Positions 9,460 through 19,597 of a stretch of 64,000 nucleotides of DNA are shown piece after piece. Position 1 is the stretch's first letter, and each line of letters opens with the position of its first letter. A program made the position numbers and the translations under genes. The stretch is from Nonomuraea basaltis (GTDB lineage: Bacteria; Actinomycetota; Actinomycetes; Streptosporangiales; Streptosporangiaceae), in assembly GCF_005893125.1 (NCBI RefSeq), contig NZ_VCJS01000022.1:1-64000 (forward strand), in the 5' to 3' direction. The notes below the pieces were generated by a model. The model ran no database searches, was not told the DNA's origin, and was given only the letters and a program-made list of their open reading frames with translations.

Positions 9460-10335
9460 TCACCACTCGCCGAAGACCGTGACCCCGTTGGTGCTGATCG
9501 CCGCGCACAACTGGTCCGGATGGATGCCTTTGACCTCGGCCAGGCAGCGCAGGGTGAGCGGAATCAGGTAGGGGGCGTTGGGCTTGCCGCGGTGCGGGAC
9601 CGGCGGCAGGTAGGGGGCGTCGGTCTCGACCAGCATGAGCTCCGCGGGGGCCACGGCGGCGGCCTCGCGGAGGTAGGCGGCGTTCTTGTACGTCACAGGG
9701 CCGGAGAACGACATGAAATATCCAGCTTCAACACACTTTTTCGCCATTTCGGCGTCGCCCGAGAAGCTGTGGAACACGACCTTCTCCGGCGCCCCCTCCC
9801 CGGCCAGCACCTTCAGCACGTCGTCGTGCGCGTCGCGGTCGTGGATGACCAGCGCTTTGCCGGTGCGCTTGGCGATCTCGATGTGCGCCCGGAAACTGGC
9901 GTGCTGGTCGTCCTTGCTCGCCCAGTCGCGGTAGTAGTCGAGCCCGGTCTCCCCCACCGCCCGCACCTCGGGCCGTCCGGCCAGCGCCTCGATCTCGGCC
10001 AGCACCTCGGGGGTCGCCTCGTGCGCCTCGTTCGGGTGGATCGCCACCCCGGCGTAAACGCCTTCCTGCTCCGCCGCCACCTCGGCGTTCCACCGGGACG
10101 ATCTCAGGTCGTAGCCGATCGTGACGAGCCGTGACACGCCGACCGCCCTGGCGTCCTCCAGGATGCTGCGTACGGTGACCGCCGCCGCTTGCGCGGCCTG
10201 CGCCACCGGATCCCCCGACGACGCCTGCCGGTTGCCGACCATGATGTCGAGGTGGCAGTGACTGTCGAACACAGGTGCGGAAAGCGGCTCTGGGGCGGCG
10301 GGAATCTTGCTCACGCCATCTAAGGTAGCCGTCAT
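9460..10335 (-). CDS. tatD: TatD family metal-dependent hydrolase
   Basis: About 291 residues, amidohydrolase fold. Metal ligands are visible: DSHCHLD (His26, His28), GETGLDYYRD, the His of VIHDRDA, the His of VFHSFSG and the Asp of VETDAPYL. TatD proteins act as DNases or exonucleases, or as related hydrolases. The ATG at 10335 is chosen because family proteins begin shortly before the first metal motif. It lies 62 bp downstream of metG on the same strand, as is usual in this conserved block, and is probably cotranscribed with it. Confidence 0.9.
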   Translation of the reverse strand: MTATLDGVSKIPAAPEPLSAPVFDSHCHLDIMVGNRQASSGDPVAQAAQAAAVTVRSILEDARAVGVSRLVTIGYDLRSSRWNAEVAAEQEGVYAGVAIHPNEAHEATPEVLAEIEALAGRPEVRAVGETGLDYYRDWASKDDQHASFRAHIEIAKRTGKALVIHDRDAHDDVLKVLAGEGAPEKVVFHSFSGDAEMAKKCVEAGYFMSFSGPVTYKNAAYLREAAAVAPAELMLVETDAPYLPPVPHRGKPNAPYLIPLTLRCLAEVKGIHPDQLCAAISTNGVTVFGEW

Positions 10336-10397
10336 GCGCTCCACCACCCGCGCGCAGGGGCGTGCGGGTGGCGCCATCAGCCTCAAGGACTATGAGG

Positions 10398-12179
10398 TCA
10401 GTCGGCCAGCCGGGCCAGCTCCTCGTCCACGACCTTCGGGTCGAGCTTCTTGAACAGCGGCACCGGCGGGGCGAGCGGCGTGCCCGCCTTGATCGGCCGG
10501 TGCTCCCAGCGGGCCGCCCCGTCGTACTCGCCGGTGATCACCGGGTAGGGCGTGCCGCCGTCCTCGTCGACCTCGCGGATCTCCGGCATGCCCGACCACA
10601 CGTCCTCGCCGCCGAGCATGGCGTAGACCTTGTTGGAGGAGTTGGGCAGGAACGGCGTGAGCATCGTCTTGGCGTCGTCGACCACCTGCAGCGCGACGTG
10701 CAGGATCGACTTCTGCCGCTCGGGGTCGTCCTTGAGCTTCCACGGCTCCTGCTCGGCCAGGTATTTGTTGGCCTCGCGGACCACGTCGAACGCCTCGGTG
10801 ATGGCGTTCTTGAACCTCGACCTGTTCAGCTCCGCGCCCACCGAGCCGAACGTGTTGCGCGAGCGCTCCAGCAGCGCCCGGTCGGCGTCGGTCAGGTCGC
10901 CGGCCTCGGGCACGGCGCCGAAGTTCTTCGCCGCCATCGAGATCGACCGGTTGACCAGATTGCCCCAGGCCGCGACCAGCTCGCCGTTGTTGCGGTTGAC
11001 GAACTCCTGCCAGGTGAAGTCGGTGTCCTGAGTCTCCGGGCCGGCCACGGAGATGTAGTAGCGCAGCGCGTCGGCGTCGTAGCGCTCGAGGAAGTCGCGC
11101 ACGTAGATGACGACCTGGCGGGAGGAGGAGAACTTCCTGCCCTCCATCGTCAGGAACTCGCTGGAGACCACCTCGGACGGCACGTCGAGCGCGCCGAGGG
11201 AGCCCGGCGTGCCGCCGCGGTCGCCCTGCCCGCTGTAGCCGAGCAGCATCGCCGGCCAGATCTCGGCGTGGAAGACGATGTTGTCCTTGCCCATGAAGTA
11301 GTAGCCGCGCGCGTCGGGATTCTGCCACCACTGGCGCCATGCGTCGGGATCGCCGGAGCGCCTGGCCCACTCGATGGAGGCCGACAGGTAGCCGATGACG
11401 GCGTCGAACCACACGTAGAGCCGTTTGTTGGGCTGGTCGCGCCAGCCGTCGAGCGGGATCGGCACGCCCCAGTCGAGGTCGCGGCTGATCGCCCGCGGCT
11501 GCAGGTCGCCCAGCAGGTTGAGGGCGAACTTCAGCACGTTGGGCCGCCACTCGCCCTGCTTGGACTGCAGGTAGGAGCCGATCACCTCGGCGAAGGCGGG
11601 CAGGTCGAGCATGAAGTGCTCGGTCTCGGCGAAGACCGGGGTCTCGCCGTTGATGCGGCTCTTGGGGTTGATCAGGTCGATCGGGTCGAGCTGGTTGCCG
11701 CAGTTGTCGCACTGGTCGCCGCGCGCGCCGTCGTAACCGCAGATGGGGCAGGTGCCCTCGATGTAGCGGTCGGGCAGCGTGCGGCCGGTCGAGGGCGAGA
11801 TCGCGCCCATCGTGGTCTTGGGAAAGATGTAGCCGTTGTCGTAGAGACCCTTGAAGATCTCCTGCGTGACGGCGTAGTGGTTCTTCGTGGAGGTCCTGGT
11901 GAACAGGTCGTATGCCAGGCCCAGGCCGGTGAGGTCCTCGGCGATGACCCGGTTGTAGCGGTCGGCCAGCTCCCTGGCGCTGACGCCTTCCTTGTCGGCC
12001 TGCACCTGGATGGGCGTGCCGTGCTCGTCGGTGCCGGACACCATCAGCACCTTGTTGCCCGCCATCCGCTGGTAGCGGCTGAAGACGTCGGACGGCACGC
12101 CGAACCCGGAGACGTGCCCGATATGACGGGGGCCGTTAGCGTACGGCCACGCGACGGCGGTCAAGATGTGCTGGGACAT
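10398..12179 (-). CDS. metG: Methionyl-tRNA synthetase
   Basis: 593 residues, class I aminoacyl-tRNA synthetase. The HIGH motif is in [10 protein letters not shown]; the KMSKS equivalent reads KFSSSR, as in other actinobacterial MetG. A zinc knuckle with four Cys (CPICGY...CDNC) is visible in the connective peptide. Translation starts at the ATG at 12179, beginning [17 protein letters not shown]. There is no C-terminal tRNA-binding EMAP domain. The 345 bp upstream (12180-12524) contain no gene that I can support. Confidence 0.97.
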   Translation of the reverse strand: MSQHILTAVAWPYANGPRHIGHVSGFGVPSDVFSRYQRMAGNKVLMVSGTDEHGTPIQVQADKEGVSARELADRYNRVIAEDLTGLGLAYDLFTRTSTKNHYAVTQEIFKGLYDNGYIFPKTTMGAISPSTGRTLPDRYIEGTCPICGYDGARGDQCDNCGNQLDPIDLINPKSRINGETPVFAETEHFMLDLPAFAEVIGSYLQSKQGEWRPNVLKFALNLLGDLQPRAISRDLDWGVPIPLDGWRDQPNKRLYVWFDAVIGYLSASIEWARRSGDPDAWRQWWQNPDARGYYFMGKDNIVFHAEIWPAMLLGYSGQGDRGGTPGSLGALDVPSEVVSSEFLTMEGRKFSSSRQVVIYVRDFLERYDADALRYYISVAGPETQDTDFTWQEFVNRNNGELVAAWGNLVNRSISMAAKNFGAVPEAGDLTDADRALLERSRNTFGSVGAELNRSRFKNAITEAFDVVREANKYLAEQEPWKLKDDPERQKSILHVALQVVDDAKTMLTPFLPNSSNKVYAMLGGEDVWSGMPEIREVDEDGGTPYPVITGEYDGAARWEHRPIKAGTPLAPPVPLFKKLDPKVVDEELARLAD

Positions 12180-12524
12180 ATTCCTAAGCCTACGGGGATC
12201 CCCGTCCCCCTCGGACCGATTCCCAGTCCTCAACACGCGCCCACATGACTACCCGCCGCCCTCCCGTGCACAGCCCCATCCGGCCCGCGGTGCTGCCGTG
12301 GTGGCAAGGCGCGGTGGTATGGGGTGATACCGCTGTTGTCGTCCGGGCACGGGGTATCCAAGTGTCCGGATGTGCGGCTGACGCGCACCGGGGTGGGCCA
12401 CGGACCTGGGCCAAGAATGCGCGCCGTAACGGCGGCGCGCCACTGACCGGTCAGCGGCCGTTCCCCTGGACAGACGCGAGCCGGCGACGGCGGGTGGCCG
12501 ACCACGGCAACGCGTAAAGGATGG
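12180..12524. other. Intergenic region upstream of metG
   Basis: 345 bp without a supported gene or RNA. It must hold the metG promoter; I did not recognise a T-box or other leader structure. Confidence 0.4.
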
Positions 12525-13745
12525 TTATCGTTTGGATTTTTCGCGGGAGATCGCCTCGGCCGCCTCTTCAGCGGCGGCGGCGGCGCGATCAAAGAGCGTC
12601 TCCCGGGTGCGGCGGATGCCGAGGATGCTGACGAAGAGCGAGGCGAAGATCGTCTGGAAGCTCACGATCAGCGCCGTGGCCGACGGCACCACCAGCCGCA
12701 GCGACTCGCGCGGGTCCAGCTCGCCGAAGCTGCGCACCTGCCAGTGCGCCAGCGACATCACCAGCCCCACCAGGCCGGCCAGCGCCAGCAGCCCACCGAC
12801 GACGAGCCCCTTCTCCAGGGTCACGATGTCGATGATCTTGCGGATCCGCGGCGACTCCGGCAGGAACCCCTCCTCTGCCGCGTACACCTTCGTGAACAGC
12901 GCGAACAGCGCCGCCTGGAAGCCGATCACCACCAGCGCCGACGTGCCGACCAGGGTGTCGACGTCGAAGGCCAGCTCGCCGATCTCCACCGGCCCGAAGG
13001 TCAGCGCGGTCCCCGCCACCAGGCCGATGATCATCATGACCACGCCCGGGTAGAAGAACAGCCACTTCGGGCTGTAGAGCAGCAGGAAGCGCAGGTGGCG
13101 CCAGCCGTCGCGCCAGGAGCGCAGGTGCGGCGGGCGGGAGCGGCCGTCGGGCGAGAGCGTCGTGGGCACCTCGCGCACGTCGAGCCCGGACAGCGTGGAG
13201 CGGACCACCATCTCGGAGGCGAACTCCATGCCGCCGGTCTGCAACTGCAGCTTCAGGATCGAGTCGCGCCGGAAACCGCGCAGGCCGCAGTGGAAGTCGC
13301 CGATCGCCGACGGGAAGAACAGCCGGCCGACGAACGACAGCACCGGGTTGCCCAGGTAGCGGTGCAGCGGAGGCATGGCGCCGGGGGCGATGCCGCCCTT
13401 GAACCGGTTGCCCATGACCAGGTCGGCGCCGTCGCGCAGCTGCTCGACGAACGCCAGCAGCGAGGTGAAGTCGTAGGAGTCGTCGGCGTCGCCCATGATG
13501 ACGTATTTGCCGCGCGCCGCCCTGATGCCGCCCATGAGGGCGTTTCCGTAGCCCTTCTCGTCGACGTGGACCACGCGGGCTCCGGCGTCGCGGGCGAGCT
13601 GTTGAGAGCCGTCCGTGCTGCCGTTGTCGGCGATCAGGACCTCGCCCTCGATGCCGTGCTCCTCCATGCACGCCAGTGCCTTGCGTACACAGACTTCCAC
13701 GGTCTCCGCCTCGTTGAGGCAGGGCATGACCACCGTCAGTTCCAC
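12525..13745 (-). CDS. Family 2 glycosyltransferase with C-terminal membrane helices
   Basis: 406 residues. The N-terminal GT-A domain (about 1-215) resembles dolichyl-/polyprenyl-phosphate sugar transferases: VVMPCLNEAET at the start, IADNGSTDGS, and the DXD-like metal motif GDADDS. About four membrane helices follow (near 225-260, 275-300, 315-340, 350-375), then a charged tail. It likely moves a sugar from a nucleotide donor to polyprenyl phosphate at the inner membrane face. This would supply lipid-linked mannose or glucose to the nearby membrane transferases, though the sugar is not determined. It is divergent from the 13845 membrane transferase across a 99-bp gap. Confidence 0.85.
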   Translation of the reverse strand: MELTVVMPCLNEAETVEVCVRKALACMEEHGIEGEVLIADNGSTDGSQQLARDAGARVVHVDEKGYGNALMGGIRAARGKYVIMGDADDSYDFTSLLAFVEQLRDGADLVMGNRFKGGIAPGAMPPLHRYLGNPVLSFVGRLFFPSAIGDFHCGLRGFRRDSILKLQLQTGGMEFASEMVVRSTLSGLDVREVPTTLSPDGRSRPPHLRSWRDGWRHLRFLLLYSPKWLFFYPGVVMMIIGLVAGTALTFGPVEIGELAFDVDTLVGTSALVVIGFQAALFALFTKVYAAEEGFLPESPRIRKIIDIVTLEKGLVVGGLLALAGLVGLVMSLAHWQVRSFGELDPRESLRLVVPSATALIVSFQTIFASLFVSILGIRRTRETLFDRAAAAAEEAAEAISREKSKR

Positions 13746-13844
13746 GCGTCTACCCTTCAGTTAAGGCTATTCCAGTGAACCATCATGCACTGTGCCCGAG
13801 CCTGCTCGGGTCAAGACCCAAAAACGACTGGCATTCTTTACAGC

Positions 13845-15392
13845 ATGGTGAGCGCCGCGGAGATTACCCATGTGGACCACTCCGCTCCTGGCCGCGCAGC
13901 GCGCGCGCTGTCCTTCGTGCGCCGGCATCAGGTGTTCGCCGCGGCCTTCGGTGTCGGCGCCGTGCTGCGGCTCATCACCATGCTCGGCTACGGCCCGGCC
14001 ATGTGGTTCAACGACTCCTACGAGTACGTCTCGGTGGCGCTGCACCCGCGGCCGCATCCGATCCGGCCGGACGGCTACAGCTTCTGGCTGATGTTGCTCA
14101 AGCCGTTCCACAGCTTCGCCTTGGTGAGCTTCACGCAGCACCTGATGGGCCTGGCCACGGCGTGCCTGATCTACGCGCTGCTGCGGATCAAGTTCAGGTT
14201 GCCGAAGTGGGGCGCCACGCTGGCGGCGGCGCCGGTGCTGTTCGACGCCTACCAGATCCAGCTCGAGCAGATGGTGATGTCGGACACGATGTTCACGCTG
14301 CTCGTGGTCGGGGTGATCACGCTGGTGCTGTGGAAGCGGCGGCTGTCGTGGCAGGCGGGCGCGGTCGTCGGCTTCCTGCTGGCGCTGACGTGGCTGACGC
14401 GCTCGATCGGCCTGCCGATCCTCGCTTTGGTGGTGCTTTACCTGCTGGTCAAGCGGACGGGCTGGCGGCCGATCGCAGCGGTGATCACGGCGTGCGCCAT
14501 TCCCGTGATGGCGTACATGGGCTGGTTCGCCTCCGCGCACGGCAAGTTCGCGATGACCAACAGCGACGGTCTCATCCTCTACATGCGCACGGCGATCTTC
14601 GCCGACTGCGGCAAGATGAAGATCGACAAGTACAAAGAGGTGCAGCTCCTGCTGCTGTGCATCAACGACCCGGTCAGCCAGCGCAAGGACTACGCGCAGT
14701 GGTACCTGTGGGGCCAGGGCAACGGCGACGGCACGGGCACCGGCGAGGTGCTGCACCGGTGGGGCATCAACAAGAAGTGGAGCGAGATCACCAACGACGC
14801 GGCCAGCGCGTTCGCCACGCGGGCGATCCTGTCGCAGCCCGGCGACTACCTGCAGGTGGTCGTGCGTGACTTCTTCCGCTCGTTCCACTGGTCGCGGCCG
14901 ATGTTCCCGGATCCGTCGACGTACGGCATGTACGAGTTCAAGCCCTACTACGAGATCGACGACAACGGCCAGCCCAAGCGGCTGCCGAAGTGGTCGTCGT
15001 TCCAGGGCGGCCGGACCGACACCGACGCGTTCAGCTACGAGCAGGGCCCGCCGGAGACGCGGATCGTGCACCCGTGGGCCGACATCATGAGCGGCTATCA
15101 GAAGGTGGTCCGCCTGCCCGGCATCGTGCTCGGCGGGATCCTGCTGATCGGCCTGTACGGCGTCGTGGTGCGGTGGCGCAAGTTCGGCGGCCCGGTGGTG
15201 CTGCCGTGGCTGGGCGCGGTCGGGCTGCTGCTGGCACCGGCGGCGACGGCGGAGTTCGACTACCGGTATGTGCTTCCGGTCGTGCCGCTGGCCTGCATCG
15301 CGGCGGCGATCACGCTGCGCCGCGGCGTCACTTGGGTGCGGCGGTCACCCAAGAGCGCATCAGCATCCGAGCCCACCACTCTGCCTGTGTGA
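13845..15392 (+). CDS. Polytopic membrane glycosyltransferase (GT39/PMT-like)
   Basis: 515 residues with about ten membrane helices. An acidic pair follows the first helix (FNDSYEY), in the position where GT-C transferases keep the catalytic Asp/Glu in the first outer loop. The family uses lipid-linked sugars and acts on the outer face of the membrane. Divergent pairing with the polyprenyl-phosphate GT2 gene suggests donor maker and user, by inference. The ATG at 13845 fits the start of the basic pre-helix region. Its 3' end overlaps the convergent pmt gene by 65 bp. Confidence 0.75.
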   Translation: MVSAAEITHVDHSAPGRAARALSFVRRHQVFAAAFGVGAVLRLITMLGYGPAMWFNDSYEYVSVALHPRPHPIRPDGYSFWLMLLKPFHSFALVSFTQHLMGLATACLIYALLRIKFRLPKWGATLAAAPVLFDAYQIQLEQMVMSDTMFTLLVVGVITLVLWKRRLSWQAGAVVGFLLALTWLTRSIGLPILALVVLYLLVKRTGWRPIAAVITACAIPVMAYMGWFASAHGKFAMTNSDGLILYMRTAIFADCGKMKIDKYKEVQLLLLCINDPVSQRKDYAQWYLWGQGNGDGTGTGEVLHRWGINKKWSEITNDAASAFATRAILSQPGDYLQVVVRDFFRSFHWSRPMFPDPSTYGMYEFKPYYEIDDNGQPKRLPKWSSFQGGRTDTDAFSYEQGPPETRIVHPWADIMSGYQKVVRLPGIVLGGILLIGLYGVVVRWRKFGGPVVLPWLGAVGLLLAPAATAEFDYRYVLPVVPLACIAAAITLRRGVTWVRRSPKSASASEPTTLPV

Positions 15393-16923
15393 TCGTCTCG
15401 GCGGTCAGCACCGGATAGAGCCACCAGAAATTGATCAGCACGATGAGCGCGAACGCCCCCACCGCCGCGGCCCCGGTCGCCCGCCGGGCCGCGGGAGCGC
15501 TCTCTTTACCGAGGACGAGCCCCGCGAGCAGCACGACCGACAGCACCATGAACGGCAAGACGGGGATCATGTAGAAGAGGTACATCGTGCGGTTGTCGGC
15601 GATGGCGTAGTAGAACCACGGCAGCCAGCCGGCCGCGAACCCCAGCAGCGTCGCCCCCGCCCGCCAGTCGCGCGAGGAGACGTACCAGGCGATGAGGCCG
15701 ACCATCGCGAGCGCGGCGCCGTACCAGAGGGCCGGGGTGCCGACGCCCAGCACGGCCTGGGAGCATTTGTCGGCCCCGCACGCCGACGGCGGCAGGTTCG
15801 ACGGGTAGTGGAACGAGACAGGCCGCAGCAGCAGCGGCCACTGCCAGGGCTCCGACATGTACGGGTGGTATTCGTGCAGGCCGCTGTGGTAGCCGAGCAC
15901 CTGGCTCTGGTAGGCGAGCCACGACCGCACCGAGTCCAGCACGAAGAACCCCGGCCCCGACGCGGTGGCCTGCTCCCAGTTGCGCCCCCAGCCCCCGGCG
16001 CCGGCGAACCAGCCCGTCCAGCTCGCCACGAACACCGCGGCGGGCGCGAGCGCCATCGAGCCGAGGCCGCCGGGCAGGTCGTACGACAGCGCCCCACGGT
16101 ACGGCTGCCGCAGCCCCAGCGCCCGCCTGGCCCCCATGTCCCACATCAGGCTGAGGACCGCGAACGCGACCAGGAAGAAGATCCCCGACCACTTCACCGC
16201 GCACGCGGCGCCCAGGCAGGCCCCGGCCGCCAGCCGCCACGGCCTGAGCCCGAGCCGCGGGCCCAGCTCGGTGATCGGCGCGCTCTCGTACCAGCCGACC
16301 AGCCGCCCTCGCGCCCAGTCCCGGTCGGCCACCAGGCACGCGAACCCGGCCAGCACCCAGAACATCAGGAAGATGTCCAGCAGCGCCGTCCGCGACAGCA
16401 CCAGGTGCAGCCCGTCGAGCGCCAGCAGCAGCCCGCCCAGGCAGCCGAGCAGCGTCGAGCGCGTCATCCGGCGCGCCACCCGGGCCATGAGCAGGATGGA
16501 CAGCGTGCCCACCAGGGCGGCGGCGAAGCGCCAGCCGAACGGGTTCATGCCGAACAGCCACTCGCCGACGCCGATCATCCATTTGCCCAGCGGCGGATGC
16601 GCCACGAACGAGGCGCAGTCGTCGGGCTCGGGGCACTGCTTGAAGATGTCGAGGTTGCCTGCCATCAGGCGCTTGTCGGCGATGGGGTCCTTGGCGTTGC
16701 CCAGCATGGTGCGTTCGACGCCGTGCGTGAGCAGCGAGTACGCGTCCTTGACGTAGTAGGTCTCGTCGAAGACCACGGCCTTGGGCTCATCGAGCCTGAC
16801 GAAGCGCAGGATGCCGCCGAAGAGCGCCACCAGGAGCGGCCCGGCCCAGCCCAGCAGCGGGGATCCCTGGATCGGCGGGACCAGCCGTTGCGGCGAAACC
16901 CCCCAGTTCCTCACGATGCGCAC
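15328..16923 (-). CDS. Protein O-mannosyltransferase (paralog 1)
   Basis: 531 residues, GT39 family, about 11 membrane helices. The catalytic acidic pair sits in VFDETYYVKDAYS after helix 1; the conserved HPPLGKWMIGVGEWLFG and the C-terminal DNRTMYLFY motifs are present. The family transfers mannose from polyprenyl-phosphate-mannose to Ser/Thr of secreted proteins during export. Its GTG start shares one base with the rsmI stop (TAGTG), so the two are probably cotranscribed. It is about two-thirds alike in motif blocks to the 17851 gene. The tail overlaps the convergent membrane glycosyltransferase gene. Confidence 0.93.
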   Translation of the reverse strand: MRIVRNWGVSPQRLVPPIQGSPLLGWAGPLLVALFGGILRFVRLDEPKAVVFDETYYVKDAYSLLTHGVERTMLGNAKDPIADKRLMAGNLDIFKQCPEPDDCASFVAHPPLGKWMIGVGEWLFGMNPFGWRFAAALVGTLSILLMARVARRMTRSTLLGCLGGLLLALDGLHLVLSRTALLDIFLMFWVLAGFACLVADRDWARGRLVGWYESAPITELGPRLGLRPWRLAAGACLGAACAVKWSGIFFLVAFAVLSLMWDMGARRALGLRQPYRGALSYDLPGGLGSMALAPAAVFVASWTGWFAGAGGWGRNWEQATASGPGFFVLDSVRSWLAYQSQVLGYHSGLHEYHPYMSEPWQWPLLLRPVSFHYPSNLPPSACGADKCSQAVLGVGTPALWYGAALAMVGLIAWYVSSRDWRAGATLLGFAAGWLPWFYYAIADNRTMYLFYMIPVLPFMVLSVVLLAGLVLGKESAPAARRATGAAAVGAFALIVLINFWWLYPVLTAETITQAEWWARMLMRSWVTAAPK

Positions 16924-17762
16924 TATAGGCGTTTGTGAACCAGGTCATACAGTTCCCTTTTGGGGATGCCCGCCCCCTTCGCCACGTCGGCGATGGCGAG
17001 CTTGCGCTGCGCGCCCTCCGCGACCCTGCGGTCCACCTCGGCGACCAGCTCGTCCGGGTCCGGCTCGCTGTCGCCGGCCACGTGCCCGGCGACCACGATC
17101 GTGATCTCGCCCTTGACACCGGCGGCCGCCCACTCGGCCAGCTCGCCGAGACCGCCCCGGCGGATCTCCTCGTACGTCTTGGTCAGCTCGCGGCAAACGG
17201 CGGCAGGCCGGTCGGCGCCGAACGCCTCGGCCATGGCCTCCAGCGAGCTCGCCAGCCGGTGCGGCGCCTCGAAGAACACCATCGTGCGCTCCTCCCCCGC
17301 CAGCGCGGCCAGCCGGCGGGCCCGCTCGCCGGCTTTGCGCGGCGGGAACCCCTCGAAGCAGAACCGGTCGCTGGCCAGCCCCGACACGGCCAGGGCGGTG
17401 GTGACGGCGCTCGGCCCGGGCAGCGCGGTGACCGTGATGCCCGCGTCGACCGCGAGGCGCGTCAGGCGGTATCCGGGGTCGGAGACGCCCGGCATGCCGG
17501 CGTCCGTGATGATCACGACCGTGCGGCCCTCCTTGAGCGTCTCGACGAGCTCCTGGGCCCGGCCCGCCTCGTTCTGGTCGTAGTAGGACACGACCCGGCC
17601 CGAGATCTCCACGCCGAGGTCGGCCGCGAGTCTGCGCAGCCGCCTGGTGTCCTCGGCGGCCACCACGTCGGCGCTCTGGAGCACCTCGCGCAGCCGGGGA
17701 GAGACGTCGCCCGCCTGGCCAATGGGGGCCCCTGCCAGCACCAACCTGCCGTTTACAGTCAC
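16923..17762 (-). CDS. rsmI: 16S rRNA (cytidine1402-2'-O)-methyltransferase
   Basis: 279 residues, tetrapyrrole-methylase (SPOUT-unrelated) fold. Characteristic motifs are AGAPIGQAGDVSPR near the N-terminus, the AEDTR motif, DAGMPGVSDPGYRL, and LPGPSAVTTALAVSGL. RsmI 2'-O-methylates C1402 in the ribosomal P site using SAM. It is divergent from the second protein mannosyltransferase gene across 88 bp and overlaps the first one by one base. The association of rsmI with protein mannosyltransferase genes is also known in mycobacteria. Confidence 0.95.
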   Translation of the reverse strand: MTVNGRLVLAGAPIGQAGDVSPRLREVLQSADVVAAEDTRRLRRLAADLGVEISGRVVSYYDQNEAGRAQELVETLKEGRTVVIITDAGMPGVSDPGYRLTRLAVDAGITVTALPGPSAVTTALAVSGLASDRFCFEGFPPRKAGERARRLAALAGEERTMVFFEAPHRLASSLEAMAEAFGADRPAAVCRELTKTYEEIRRGGLGELAEWAAAGVKGEITIVVAGHVAGDSEPDPDELVAEVDRRVAEGAQRKLAIADVAKGAGIPKRELYDLVHKRL

Positions 17763-17850
17763 CTGACCATTGTGGCAGGGGATCCCAATTAGACCGTGTT
17801 TCTACGTTTCCCTACGTACCCACTCGCCTTGAGCCCCGTACGATGTCCGA

Positions 17851-19485
17851 ATGGCGGTGACCGATTCCCCGTACCAGGCCTACGACAACTCGGAGGCCGG
17901 CGAGAGCCTTCCTTCGACGCCGTCCCTGCGCGATCGGGTCATTCCCCCCATGCGCGGCAGCGCGCTGTGGGGCTGGATCGGCCCGCTGCTGGTCATGGTG
18001 TTCGGCGGTGTCCTGCGGTTCATGAACCTCGGCCATCCGAAGGCCGTGGTGTTCGACGAGACGTACTACATGAAGGACGCGTTCTCGCTGATCACCTGGG
18101 GTGTCGAACGGGTCGCGATCAAGGACGCGGACAAGGCGATCCTGGCCGGCAACACCGACATCTGGCAGAAGTGCACCCAGGAGACGCTCGACAAGTGCGC
18201 CTCCTACGTGGTGCACCCGCCGCTGGGCAAGTGGATGATCGGCATCGGCGAGTGGCTGTTCGGGCTCAACCCGTTCGGCTGGCGCTTCGTCGCGGCCGTG
18301 ATCGGCACGCTGTCGATCCTCGTCCTGGCCCGGCTGGCGCGCCGGATGACCCGCTCGACGCTGCTCGGCTGCTTCGCCGGACTGCTGCTGGCGCTGGACG
18401 GCCTGCACTACGTGCTTTCGCGGGCGGCGCTGCTGGACATCTTCCTGATGTTCTGGGTGCTGGCCGCGTTCGCGTGCCTGGTGGTCGACCGGGACCAGAC
18501 GCGGGAGCGGCTGGTCACCTGGTACGAGAACTCGCCGATCTCGCCGCAGGGGCCGGGGCTGGGGATCAGGCCGTGGCGGATCGCGGCAGGGGTCTGCCTG
18601 GCCCTGGCGATGTCGGTCAAGTGGTCGGGGCTGTTCTTCGCGGTGGCGTTCGCCATCATGTCGCTGATGTGGGACTTCGGCGCGCGGCGGGCGGTGGGGC
18701 TGCGGCACCCGTACACGGGGGCGTTCAGCAAGGACGTGCCGCAGGGAGTCATGGCGTTCGCGATTGTGCCGTTCGTCACATACATGCTGACCTGGGCCGG
18801 CTGGTTCGCGACGAACACCGGCTACGGGCGCAACTGGGAGCGCGCCACCTCGGCAGGCAATCCGTTCTTCTTCGCCTTCGACTCGATGCGGTCGTGGATC
18901 CACTACCAGTGGCAGGTCTTCACCTTCCACAGCGACCTGGCGACCTCGCATCCCTACATGTCGGAGCCGTACCAGTGGCCGCTGCTGCTGCGCCCCGTAG
19001 CGTTCTTCTACGAGGGCAAGCAGAACGTCTGCGGCGTCAAGGACTGCTCGGAGGCGGTGCTCGGCGTGGGCACGCCGGTGATCTGGTTCGGCGCGGTGGC
19101 CGCGCTGGTGGCCCTGATCGCCTACTACTTCTCCTCGCGCGACTGGCGGGCCGGGGCCGTGCTACTGGCCTACGCCGTCGGCTGGCTGCCGTGGTTCTAC
19201 TTCGCCCTCGCCGACAACCGCACGATGTTCCTGTTCTACGCCATTCCGATGGTGCCGTTCATGGTGCTGGCCATCACGTTGTGCGCCGGGCTGCTGATAG
19301 GTCCCTCCAGGCCGACGGCCTCGGGCGACATGCCGGTACGGCGTACCGTCGGAGCCGCCGTGGTCGGCGCCTTCGCCCTGCTCGCGCTGATCAATTTCTG
19401 GTGGCTGCATCCGATCCTGTCCGCCGAGGTGATCCCCTACACGGAATGGAAGGCGCGGATGCTGTTTGACAATCGGTGGATCTGA
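17851..19485 (+). CDS. Protein O-mannosyltransferase (paralog 2)
   Basis: 544 residues with the same architecture as the 15328-16923 product: FDETYYMKDAFS with the catalytic acidic pair, HPPLGKWMIGIGEWLFG, a cysteine-bearing outer-loop pair (CTQETLDKC; CGVKDC), and DNRTMFLFY near the C-terminus. The N-terminal 40 residues are less conserved and cytoplasmic. It is divergent from rsmI, with the shared 88-bp gap as promoter region. Two closely related copies a few hundred bases apart point to tandem-inverted duplication or to division of substrates. Confidence 0.93.
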   Translation: MAVTDSPYQAYDNSEAGESLPSTPSLRDRVIPPMRGSALWGWIGPLLVMVFGGVLRFMNLGHPKAVVFDETYYMKDAFSLITWGVERVAIKDADKAILAGNTDIWQKCTQETLDKCASYVVHPPLGKWMIGIGEWLFGLNPFGWRFVAAVIGTLSILVLARLARRMTRSTLLGCFAGLLLALDGLHYVLSRAALLDIFLMFWVLAAFACLVVDRDQTRERLVTWYENSPISPQGPGLGIRPWRIAAGVCLALAMSVKWSGLFFAVAFAIMSLMWDFGARRAVGLRHPYTGAFSKDVPQGVMAFAIVPFVTYMLTWAGWFATNTGYGRNWERATSAGNPFFFAFDSMRSWIHYQWQVFTFHSDLATSHPYMSEPYQWPLLLRPVAFFYEGKQNVCGVKDCSEAVLGVGTPVIWFGAVAALVALIAYYFSSRDWRAGAVLLAYAVGWLPWFYFALADNRTMFLFYAIPMVPFMVLAITLCAGLLIGPSRPTASGDMPVRRTVGAAVVGAFALLALINFWWLHPILSAEVIPYTEWKARMLFDNRWI

Positions 19486-19597
19486 CCCGCTCACAGCCTG
19501 ATCAATCGTGCTTTCTTAGGGTAGTCACTTGCAAGACCCAATACGCACAGCCTTCGGTCATCGTCAGCACTGGGGTCGATACGGCAAACTTCGAGGC

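Noticed and set aside
10362..12248. 628-codon plus-strand frame opposite metG
   Set aside because: Antisense shadow of metG; no recognisable domain.
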